The translations under genes and the position numbers were made by a program. This document shows positions 43,050 through 50,372 of a DNA stretch of 64,000 nt, piece after piece. The DNA lies in contig NZ_JACJTV010000001.1 of the NCBI RefSeq assembly GCF_014698845.1, positions 470,551-534,550 of the forward strand, written 5' to 3'. Positions within the stretch are counted from its first letter, which is position 1. Every line of letters starts with the position of its first letter. Source of the DNA: Coleofasciculus sp. FACHB-1120 (GTDB lineage Bacteria; Cyanobacteriota; Cyanobacteriia; Cyanobacteriales; FACHB-T130). Below the pieces are notes generated by a model, which saw nothing but the letters and a program-made list of their open reading frames with translations, searched no databases and had not been told where the DNA came from.

Positions 43050-44495
43050 ATGTTCGACGCACTTTCTGAACGCTTAGAATCTGCCTGGAAAAGCCTGCGG
43101 GGTCAGGACAAAATTTCCCAATCCAACATTCAAGATGCCCTGAAGGAGGTTCGTCGCGCTTTATTAGAGGCGGATGTCAATCTCCAGGTCGTCAAAGATT
43201 TTATTGCCGATGTTGAAACCAAGGCACAGGGAGCCGAAGTTGTTTCTGGAGTGCGCCCCGACCAGCAGTTCATCAAAATTGTCTACGATGAGCTAGTCCA
43301 GGTGATGGGGGATACCAACGTCCCCCTGGCTTCAGTAGATAAGCCTCCCACGATTGTACTGATGGCTGGGTTGCAGGGAACGGGTAAAACCACAGCCACA
43401 GCAAAGCTAGCTTTGTACCTACGCAAGCAAAATCGCAGTACCTTGCTAGTCGCAACTGATATCTATCGCCCAGCCGCCATCGATCAGCTGGTGACGCTAG
43501 GGCAGCAAATCGAGGTGCCAGTGTTTGAAATCGGCACCAATGCTAACCCGGTAGAGATTGCACGGCAAGGGGTTGAGCGAGCCAAGGCAGACGGCATCGA
43601 TACAGTGATTATTGATACCGCCGGACGCCTCCAGATTGACCAGGACATGATGGCGGAATTAGCCCGCATCAAGCAAACCGTCCAGCCGCACGAGACGCTG
43701 CTGGTGGTCGATGCCATGACCGGGCAAGAAGCGGCGAACCTCACCCGGACTTTCCACGAACAAATCGGGATCACGGGTGCCATTTTAACGAAGCTGGATG
43801 GCGATAGTCGCGGCGGTGCAGCCCTATCAGTGCGACGGATTTCCGGTCAGCCGATTAAATTTGTTGGCGTCGGGGAAAAAGTCGAGGCGCTGCAACCGTT
43901 TTATCCAGAGCGCATGGCTTCCCGAATTCTGGGCATGGGAGACGTGATCTCCTTTGTGGAGAAAGCCCAGGAGGAAATAGACCTGGCAGATGCCGAGAAG
44001 ATGCAGGAAAAAATGCTCTCGGCTAAGTTTGACTTCAGCGATTTTCTCAAGCAGATGCGGCTGCTGAAGAATATGGGTTCGCTGGGGGGCATCCTGAAGA
44101 TGATTCCAGGGATGAATAAGATTTCCGACGAACAGCTGCGCCAAGGAGAAACCCAGCTAAAGCGGGCTGAGTCGATGATTAATTCCATGACGAAGGAAGA
44201 ACGCCAAAACCCAGACTTATTGGCGAAGTCTCCTAGCCGCCGTCGCCGGATTGCTCGCGGTGCTGGCTATCAGGAGACAGATGTCAGCAAGCTGGTAACT
44301 GATTTCACAAAAATGAGAACCGTCATGCAACAAATGGGTCAGGGCGGTTTCCCCGGTATGCCCGGAATGGGCGGTATGCCCGGAATGGGTGGTGGTAATC
44401 GTCCTTCCCAAGCCGGTTGGCGGGGCTATGCCCAAGGAAGCCCCGGCAAGAAAAAGAAAAAGGAGAAAAAGAAGAAAGGCTTCGGCACTCTCTAG
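43050..44495 (+). CDS. ffh: Signal recognition particle protein Ffh
   Basis: 481 residues: N domain (SERLESAWKSLRGQDKISQS), G domain with the P-loop GLQGTGKTTATAKLA, DIYRPAAIDQL, DTAGRLQIDQDMM, TKLDGDSRGGAAL, and a methionine-rich M domain (LLKNMGSLGGILKMIPGMNK, SPSRRRRIARGAG) that binds 4.5S RNA and signal sequences. The C-terminus has a Gly-Met-rich stretch (FPGMPGMGGMPGMGGG) and a Lys-rich end. It targets nascent membrane proteins co-translationally. It heads the conserved cyanobacterial block ffh-rpsP-khpA-phoH. Confidence 0.98.
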   Translation: MFDALSERLESAWKSLRGQDKISQSNIQDALKEVRRALLEADVNLQVVKDFIADVETKAQGAEVVSGVRPDQQFIKIVYDELVQVMGDTNVPLASVDKPPTIVLMAGLQGTGKTTATAKLALYLRKQNRSTLLVATDIYRPAAIDQLVTLGQQIEVPVFEIGTNANPVEIARQGVERAKADGIDTVIIDTAGRLQIDQDMMAELARIKQTVQPHETLLVVDAMTGQEAANLTRTFHEQIGITGAILTKLDGDSRGGAALSVRRISGQPIKFVGVGEKVEALQPFYPERMASRILGMGDVISFVEKAQEEIDLADAEKMQEKMLSAKFDFSDFLKQMRLLKNMGSLGGILKMIPGMNKISDEQLRQGETQLKRAESMINSMTKEERQNPDLLAKSPSRRRRIARGAGYQETDVSKLVTDFTKMRTVMQQMGQGGFPGMPGMGGMPGMGGGNRPSQAGWRGYAQGSPGKKKKKEKKKKGFGTL

Positions 44496-44646
44496 CTGGA
44501 ACCGTGATGGCAATTAGCTTTTAGGTTGGGCAAGTAGAATTTGATGCCAAAAAATGGTACAATCAATGACTCTGCGTCTAAAATCTAAAAGCTAATCGCT
44601 AAAGAGCTGATGGCTTAAAATCCAAACAGGAACATTCTTCATCAAC

Positions 44647-44907
44647 ATGATCAAACTGCGATTAAAGAGATACGGCAAAAAGCGGGAAGCTAGCTACCGG
44701 ATTGTGGCAATGCAAAGCACTTCCCGCCGTGATGGGCGTCCTTTGGAAGAACTGGGATTTTACAACCCCAGAACTGATGAAGTTAGACTAAATGAGCCAG
44801 CCCTCACCAAGCGCCTCCAACAGGGAGCGCAGCCTACGCCAACGGTGCGCCGGATTCTTCAAAAAGCTAATGTCTTGGAACAAGTCAGTGCCCCAACTAC
44901 CGCATGA
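44647..44907 (+). CDS. rpsP: 30S ribosomal protein bS16
   Basis: 86 residues starting [20 protein letters not shown] and containing [17 protein letters not shown], the standard bS16 signature. It binds 16S rRNA and is needed for 30S assembly. The last 20 bases overlap the likely start of khpA. Confidence 0.98.
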   Translation: MIKLRLKRYGKKREASYRIVAMQSTSRRDGRPLEELGFYNPRTDEVRLNEPALTKRLQQGAQPTPTVRRILQKANVLEQVSAPTTA

Positions 44908-45319
44908 GTCCGAGTTGGATTCCTCAGCTTCAACCAGTCAGCCTATAAGGTCATCCCACGGGAGTTCGCTACCCGATTATGCCGCTCTCGTGAAATTTTT
45001 GGTGCAGCCGTTTTTAGAATCACCAAAATTGCTGAGCGTGGACTGCGAAATGTCGCAGGGGAATACTAAAGCATGGGTGCGGCTGGCTTTTGAAGGCGAA
45101 GATAAGGGAAGAGTTTTTGGTCGGGGAGGGCGTAATATTCAGGCTATTCGGACGGTGATTGAAGCGGCTGCGAAAGCTGCCAATCAATCTGTGTACCTGG
45201 ATATCTATGGGAGTTCAGCGCGATCGCTTGAAAGTACGCCGGGAAGTCCAGAAGTTGCGAAAAAAGATCCACCTCGCCGGTCTTCCTCGGTAGCAGCTCC
45301 CAAATTCCGCTCCCGTTAA
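44888..45319 (+). CDS. khpA: KH-domain RNA-binding protein KhpA
   Basis: About 144 residues from the GTG at 44888-44890, which overlaps the end of rpsP by 20 bases; a TTG at 44915 or the ATG at 44792 inside rpsP are alternatives. The KH domain begins [20 protein letters not shown] and contains the GxxG loop in [21 protein letters not shown] Ser/Pro/Arg-rich tail follows ([19 protein letters not shown]), longer than in KhpA of Firmicutes. KhpA binds RNA, often as a heterodimer with KhpB. Overlap with rpsP implies translational coupling. Confidence 0.88.
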   Translation: MPQLPHESELDSSASTSQPIRSSHGSSLPDYAALVKFLVQPFLESPKLLSVDCEMSQGNTKAWVRLAFEGEDKGRVFGRGGRNIQAIRTVIEAAAKAANQSVYLDIYGSSARSLESTPGSPEVAKKDPPRRSSSVAAPKFRSR

Positions 45320-45451
45320 AACTTTAGACGGTTAGCATTGAGGAGGTGATGGATCGCCTCCGATTATGGATATCTCCTAAGTAAATCGCCTGTTATCTTT
45401 CGCAAAAGGGGCTATTAACGTGGCATTGGAACTAACCAAAAGCTAGTGTTG

Positions 45452-45665
45452 ATGGTTAACCTCAGCAAAAAAGACAGCGAGTGGCTGCAAGTCCGTTTGG
45501 TTGAACACAAGTCGATTAACTCGGCGTGAAGATGCAACCAACTAGAAAATCTAGCGATGCGGAATTTTCTAGGAAGTTCAATCTCGCCAACGGTACGAAA
45601 AGCCGAGTATTCGTCGAAAGCGGAAGCCTCCCGTCAGTGCCTATGCTCTCATTGAGGATCTGTAG
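45452..45665 (+). pseudogene. Relic resembling ribosomal protein bS21 (rpsU-like)
   Basis: From ATG 45452 the frame reads LQVRLVEHKSINSA to TGA 45527-45529, comparable to the V-VRxGExESIxSA start of bS21. After a one-base frame shift, the frame from 45540 reads N-stop-KI-stop-RCGIF-stop-EVQSRQRYEKPSIRRKRK and ends at TAG 45663-45665. The segment RYEKPSIRRKRK is the basic bS21 signature. Three TAG codons interrupt it, so the copy is dead. It sits between khpA and phoH. The first two thirds match only loosely, so the family assignment is moderate. Confidence 0.5.
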
Positions 45666-45800
45666 CCAATTAAATTGGGACGCCTGAGCTGTTATGGCAA
45701 TGTCTATATATCGGGCGTCTTTTCGCATCATAGGGGCAGATTTTACCAACGATCCCCTCCTCTCACCGACGACTGCTATAAACTCGCCCATAATATTAAG

Positions 45801-46757
45801 ATGACCGAGGCATTTAAAACAATACATCTACCAAGTGCCAATAGCGCGATCGCCTTAGCAGGCGATCGAGAAGAAAACCTCAAAACCCTGGCAAAAACAA
45901 CTGGCGCGATTCTAGTGTTGCGGGGTCAAGAACTGATGGTTTCTGGGACTCCTAAACAAGTAGACCGCACCAACGATCTGGTGAACGCCCTCAAACCTTT
46001 CTGGAAAGACGGGAAGCGGATCTCCAAAGTAGATATCCGCACGGCTTGTCAAGCCCTGGATACGGGACGCCAGGTGGAATGGCAAGCAATGCAAGAGGAA
46101 GTTCTTGCCCGAAACCGTCGCGGCGAAGATATTCGAGCCAAAACATTTCCTCAGTGGCAGTATATCCAAGCAGTACGCAGCCACGACCTCACCTTCTGCA
46201 TTGGCCCAGCAGGCACCGGCAAGACCTACCTAGCAGCCGTTCTGGCAGTTCAGGCGCTGCTGTCCGATCAGTACGAACGACTGATTCTAACCCGTCCAGC
46301 AGTGGAAGCTGGGGAAAAATTGGGCTTTTTGCCTGGGGACTTACAGCAGAAAATCGATCCATTTCTGCGCCCCCTTTATGACGCGCTCTATGAATTTATC
46401 GATACAGATAAAATTCCTAGTTTGATGGAACGCGGGGTGATTGAAGTCGCTCCCCTGGCTTATATGCGGGGACGAACCCTCAACAACTCCTTTGTAATTG
46501 TCGATGAAGCCCAGAACACCACCCCGGCACAGATGAAAATGGTGCTGACTCGCCTGGGGTTTCGTTCTCGCATGGTGGTCACGGGCGATATCACTCAGAC
46601 CGATTTACCACTTAACCAACAATCTGGGTTAGCCGTTGCCCAAAAAATCCTCCAACGAGTTGAAGGGATTGCCTTCTGCAATCTCTCCAAAACTGATGTT
46701 GTCCGCAATCCGTTAGTTGAGCGAATTGTAGCGGCATACGAAAATGATGCGTTATGA
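45801..46757 (+). CDS. PhoH-family ATPase
   Basis: 318 residues from ATG 45801. A KH-like N-terminal region (GDREENLKTLAKTTGAILVL, LMVSGTPKQVDRTNDLVNAL) precedes a P-loop ATPase domain with Walker A (FCIGPAGTGKTYLAAVLAV), LTRPAVEAGEKLGFLPGDLQQK, Walker B (NSFVIVDEAQNTTPAQMKM) and VVTGDITQTDLP. PhoH/PhoL proteins are linked to RNA metabolism and ribosome maturation. Position after rpsP-khpA is conserved in cyanobacteria and fits an RNA role. The in-frame extension upstream of this ATG has no coding character. Confidence 0.93.
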   Translation: MTEAFKTIHLPSANSAIALAGDREENLKTLAKTTGAILVLRGQELMVSGTPKQVDRTNDLVNALKPFWKDGKRISKVDIRTACQALDTGRQVEWQAMQEEVLARNRRGEDIRAKTFPQWQYIQAVRSHDLTFCIGPAGTGKTYLAAVLAVQALLSDQYERLILTRPAVEAGEKLGFLPGDLQQKIDPFLRPLYDALYEFIDTDKIPSLMERGVIEVAPLAYMRGRTLNNSFVIVDEAQNTTPAQMKMVLTRLGFRSRMVVTGDITQTDLPLNQQSGLAVAQKILQRVEGIAFCNLSKTDVVRNPLVERIVAAYENDAL

Positions 46758-46940
46758 GGGATGAGTGAGGAGAACTGTTCGGGTTTTCTAACCAAGAGAA
46801 TGACGGTTCGCAGACTATTTGAAAATTTGCTTGCAGTTCTCCACCCAAAGCAATCAGGGAAGAGGTTCTCGAATTTGTGTGTCAAGAGTGCCTCAATTGC
46901 GCTTGCCCGATGGGGAGTGAATCCCTTTTAGAGGTAAAAA

Positions 46941-47315
46941 ATGAACGATACCACAGTACTATTTCGTCCGGTGGGTCAAAAAGAGCTAGATTTAATCGGA
47001 GAAAGCGGCTACGCTGCCTTCCCAGCTCGGCTTCCCTACCAACCGATATTTTATCCAGTGCTAACTGAGGCGTATGCTGTGCAGATTGCTAGAGATTGGA
47101 ACACGAAAGATGAAGCTTCTGGCTATGTAGGTTATGTCACCCGCTTTTATGTAAAAACGGAATTTCTAGCGCAGTATGACGTGCAGACAGTGGGTAGTTC
47201 TCAACACCAAGAGTATTGGATACCGGCGGAGGATTTAGCAGAGTTCAACCGGAATATTGTCGGGAAGATAGAAGCGATCGCTAAATTTCAACCCAAACCA
47301 GAAACCGCATCATAA
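46941..47315 (+). CDS. Conserved hypothetical protein (ADP-ribosylation/crystallin J1-annotated family)
   Basis: 124 residues with AGAGG ahead of the ATG. The sequence TTVLFRPVGQKELDLIGESG followed by AFPARLPYQPIFYPVLTEAY, AVQIARDWNTKDEASGYVGY, and EYWIPAEDLAEFNRNIVGKI corresponds to a widespread short bacterial family often labelled ADP-ribosylation/crystallin J1; that label is from memory and no enzymatic residues are evident. It is a soluble, single-domain protein. Convergent with the PhyH-family gene; only 13 bases separate the two stop codons. Confidence 0.65.
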   Translation: MNDTTVLFRPVGQKELDLIGESGYAAFPARLPYQPIFYPVLTEAYAVQIARDWNTKDEASGYVGYVTRFYVKTEFLAQYDVQTVGSSQHQEYWIPAEDLAEFNRNIVGKIEAIAKFQPKPETAS

Positions 47316-47328
47316 AATGTTTTTTGTC

Positions 47329-48246
47329 TTAGCAGATACGACCTCGCTTCCCTGCGGCTGAGTGACCAACAGGGTTGTTGCCTACCCATCTTTCATCCAC
47401 GGGTTCCGAAGCTAGCTGATAACGGCTATCTGAAGAAAGCCGAATTTGCTGAGAGTGGTTATCTAAGCTGGCATGAATTGTAAACATACCGAAAATCAAA
47501 ACATCTCCAGCTTTGAAATCGGCGGTTAGCCAACGTCCTCCGTATTTTTTCCGCAGAGAAACAGGGTTTTTTGATAACGCCCCATTCCACCACTTTTCGC
47601 CAAAGGCATACAATTGGGCAGTCTTTCGGTTGGAACAATAACTATCTACATCCTTTCGCCCATAATTGTTTTTAATCCTTTCCAGCCGATGCGAGTTTTC
47701 TAAAATTATCAACCCCCCCATCTCCAGAGACACATCGCCCAAGGGTGTCCAAGTTGTGTAAAGGTCATGAGTTCCCCGCCCCATGTACACGATATCGCAG
47801 TGAGCATAAGTACCATGACCGGGGGCAACTGCCCTTAACCAGGTGTAATCGAAAGGTCGGACATCGCCGCCTAAAAAAACTTGATAAAATTCCATCATTC
47901 GATCCGAATAAAGCAGTTTTTTAATTGCCTGACTTTGGACTGCTAAATCGGGTCTAAAATGCATTTTCAATCCCGGTTTTGCCACGCATTCTAGAATCGG
48001 GTGTCCGGGTTCGAGACAATCTTCTGCGGCTAAGCGTTCGGCAATCTGCTGACGGCTGTGCCAAACCTCTTGGGGATTTAGAAGTGAGGGAAGGTATAAA
48101 TACCCGTCCTGATACATCCGCTGGCACAGTTTCTCAGGCTGATTGAGTAAATTTGAAGAATCGCTTAAATAACCAAAAGCCTCACTGCTGCAATCGAGTT
48201 CGTAACCTAAAGAAGTGAGGATAGTTTTCTCAGGAATCACGAGCAT
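47329..48246 (-). CDS. Phytanoyl-CoA dioxygenase (PhyH)-family Fe(II)/2-oxoglutarate oxygenase
   Basis: 305 residues. A double-stranded beta-helix oxygenase: YQDGYLYLPSLLNPQEV near the start, the iron facial triad as HCD in GTYAHCDIVYMGRGTHDL and His in MFTIHASLDNHSQQIRLS, with Arg after it binding 2-oxoglutarate (IRLSSDSRYQ), and WTPLGDVSLEMGGLIILENSHRL on the core strands. Such enzymes hydroxylate small molecules, including natural products; the substrate is not evident. No biosynthetic gene cluster surrounds it. Starts ATG at 48244-48246. Confidence 0.87.
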   Translation of the reverse strand: MLVIPEKTILTSLGYELDCSSEAFGYLSDSSNLLNQPEKLCQRMYQDGYLYLPSLLNPQEVWHSRQQIAERLAAEDCLEPGHPILECVAKPGLKMHFRPDLAVQSQAIKKLLYSDRMMEFYQVFLGGDVRPFDYTWLRAVAPGHGTYAHCDIVYMGRGTHDLYTTWTPLGDVSLEMGGLIILENSHRLERIKNNYGRKDVDSYCSNRKTAQLYAFGEKWWNGALSKNPVSLRKKYGGRWLTADFKAGDVLIFGMFTIHASLDNHSQQIRLSSDSRYQLASEPVDERWVGNNPVGHSAAGKRGRIC

Positions 48247-48913
48247 AGCTTACGTATTTAACGTTGTTATTTTCTAGATTGCCCTAAAATTTTTCCTACT
48301 AGACAGATAAGTCATGTTCAATCAAGGACAATAATTTTCTCCTTTGAGAGGCTCTTCAACCCAGGTAGGCAGGGTCGTTCATCCAGCATTCATCCAGCGA
48401 AATTGTGCGATGAGGCAGGTTCATTGCCATTGCTAGAGTTGTGTTAAACTCTAAACTCCGATCGGGTAAAACCCAGTTGTCAAGCAACCACTAGAACTCT
48501 TACCGAGCATGGCAAACTATCAAAAGCTCGGCGCTACAGCGTCTTGTGAGGGCACTTTGCAAGAGCCTCGCTGTGATTAGCATCAACCTCACAGGTAGAA
48601 CTGCTCGTGGTATAAGGATAGGCAATTCTCTCTGAAATTCTTTTATTACTTGATTGTATATTCATAATACTTGTCCCATAGTGGAAATGTCTAATAGACA
48701 CGGCAGTTGCTGAGCGAACTCGTCTTTAGCATGATTTTGTCTGTTATCTGCACTCCTCTGAGCTACAACCTTAGACTTTATAAAATTTTTATAAATAAAC
48801 CTTCTTGCTAGAGCCTAGCCTCTTGCAAAATGTTTAAATGGAATCAAAGAGTTATTTACTCTATCTTTTTCATTTTCAAGATATAAAAATGATGTTTTTA
48901 TGATCCTTGTAAT
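48247..48913. other. Long intergenic region before the SLH/CHAT operon
   Basis: About 670 bases. An ATG frame of 23 codons at 48509-48580 (MANYQKLGATASCEG...) has no ribosome-binding site and is not convincing. The last 150 bases are very AT-rich and likely hold the operon promoter. No tRNA or clear repeat seen. Confidence 0.35.
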
Positions 48914-49465
48914 ATGGCAAAGCTACTTCAGCTATTGAGGATTACCATCATCGTGTTGATACTCCTTGTATCCACAACGAGTGTCTATTCTGCTCAACCA
49001 GCTTTGGCTCAGCCTCATACTGTTCTGCATCGATTGGCAGAACAACAGGAGTATAGGCTTCCAGAAGCGAATTTGTTTGCTCAAGTTAGCAATATCAACC
49101 AGTTCCGGGATGTTTCCCCAAGAAATCGGTATTACAAGGCACTTCAACACTTAGTTGAACGATATGGAATTGATGTCGCCTTGTATAAGTGTCCATTTAC
49201 CGATGTGAAACTAGCAGATTGCAAGCAGCCTATATTTCGAGGAAACGATCCGTTACTAAGAAGAGATTTTGTCATGTATTTGAATGATGCACTTGACAGC
49301 TTCAACAATATTCCTGCTGCTGGTGGTGGTGATGTCATTTTCTCTAGGAACGATGTAGAGGTAGTAGCTTCCCAGTGGAATGATGAAAGTCGTTCGATCG
49401 AGCAAGAACTCACCCAAATAGAAGCTCGGTTAAATTTATTAGAACGAAGAGTTTATGGGGACTAA
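48914..49465 (+). CDS. Exported SLH-like protein, copy 1
   Basis: 183 residues. A signal peptide (LLRITIIVLILLVSTTSVYSAQPALA) is followed by one SLH-like repeat: FRDVSPRNRYYKALQHLVERYGI, then FRGNDPLLRRDFVMYLNDALDSF. The pattern FxDVxxxxxYYxAL...F.G...L.RxDF..YLNxAL matches S-layer-homology units that bind cell-wall polymers. A C-terminal coiled coil ends LTQIEARLNLLERRVYGD. First gene of an operon; two bases separate it from the next gene. Likely periplasmic or wall-bound. Confidence 0.75.
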   Translation: MAKLLQLLRITIIVLILLVSTTSVYSAQPALAQPHTVLHRLAEQQEYRLPEANLFAQVSNINQFRDVSPRNRYYKALQHLVERYGIDVALYKCPFTDVKLADCKQPIFRGNDPLLRRDFVMYLNDALDSFNNIPAAGGGDVIFSRNDVEVVASQWNDESRSIEQELTQIEARLNLLERRVYGD

Positions 49466-49467
49466 CC

Positions 49468-50343
49468 ATGAGAAAACGAATTCAAAAGTTCTTTGTTCAA
49501 TTTACCGTCTTTGTGTTGGTCATTCTGGCAGTATCTCAAATAGCACTATCCTCAGATGTAACGCCACTTCAAGATATAGGAGATATATCTCGAAATGATA
49601 TCGAGTTTGAAGCTTTGCGATCGGTTGTTGAACGTTATGGGATTAATGTGGCGCTTCCCGATCGCACCTTTCGCGGCAAACAAGTCCTAACAAGAGGAGA
49701 TTTTGTCATTTATTTGAATGATACGTTGATGCTAATAAAGTCACTGTTATTAGCTTCTACGGCGGATCAACCCGATTTGATCAATTTAAATAACGACCTG
49801 GAATTAGTATCTACACAATTAGATACTAGCAATCAGGCGATCGCAACACGAATAGAGCGGATCAAAACTCGTCTGTTTAACTTGGAGTCCAAAGCCATAA
49901 ATTCAAAGGCGTTGGAAGATGGGCAAGACTACACGAAAAATCAGATAATCCCCGAAGTTAATCCCATCAAATATAAATATCAATATATTAGTCAACTTTC
50001 CACTCTTCTCCGAGCTGAAGTGAAAGATATCACTCCTAACGATCCGTATTATGAAGCACTGGGGAGTGTTTTAGAAAACCATGAAATTAATGTCCTTCTA
50101 CCAGATTCAACTTTCAAAGGAAAAGAACCCTTAACGAGAGGGGATTTCGCCATTTACTTAAGTGATGCGCTTGCTCGCTTAGAGGAACTTAAGGAGGCTG
50201 CCGATCCAATTCGGACTAGCCAAGAAAGATTGAGTCAAATCCAAAATAAATTAAGTGTCAATCGTCGTTCTAAGCAAAAGGAATTAGAGAGCATCAAAAA
50301 GCGATTAAATGTCTTAGAAAATAAAATTATCGGTTTTAATTAA
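49468..50343 (+). CDS. Exported SLH-like protein, copy 2 with two repeats
   Basis: 291 residues. Signal peptide-like start (VQFTVFVLVILAVSQIALSS), then two SLH-like units: residues ~35-90 (ALRSVVERYGINVALPDRTF, TRGDFVIYLNDTL) and ~185-245 (ITPNDPYYEALGSVLENHEINV, RGDFAIYLSDALARLEEL). Between and after them are coiled-coil stretches (IERIKTRLFNLESKA, LESIKKRLNVLENK). It is homologous to the preceding gene, so the pair arose by duplication. Translated two bases after copy 1 and 29 bases ahead of the TPR-CHAT gene. Confidence 0.75.
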   Translation: MRKRIQKFFVQFTVFVLVILAVSQIALSSDVTPLQDIGDISRNDIEFEALRSVVERYGINVALPDRTFRGKQVLTRGDFVIYLNDTLMLIKSLLLASTADQPDLINLNNDLELVSTQLDTSNQAIATRIERIKTRLFNLESKAINSKALEDGQDYTKNQIIPEVNPIKYKYQYISQLSTLLRAEVKDITPNDPYYEALGSVLENHEINVLLPDSTFKGKEPLTRGDFAIYLSDALARLEELKEAADPIRTSQERLSQIQNKLSVNRRSKQKELESIKKRLNVLENKIIGFN

Positions 50344-50372
50344 TCAGATAATAGCCTATTAGCGCTATAACT

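Noticed and set aside
45516..45827. Minus-strand ORF of 103 codons between khpA and phoH
   Set aside because: It is antisense to the better-supported bS21-like relic and to the phoH leader.
48509..48580. 23-codon ATG frame before the SLH/CHAT operon
   Set aside because: No ribosome-binding site and too short to judge; likely chance.
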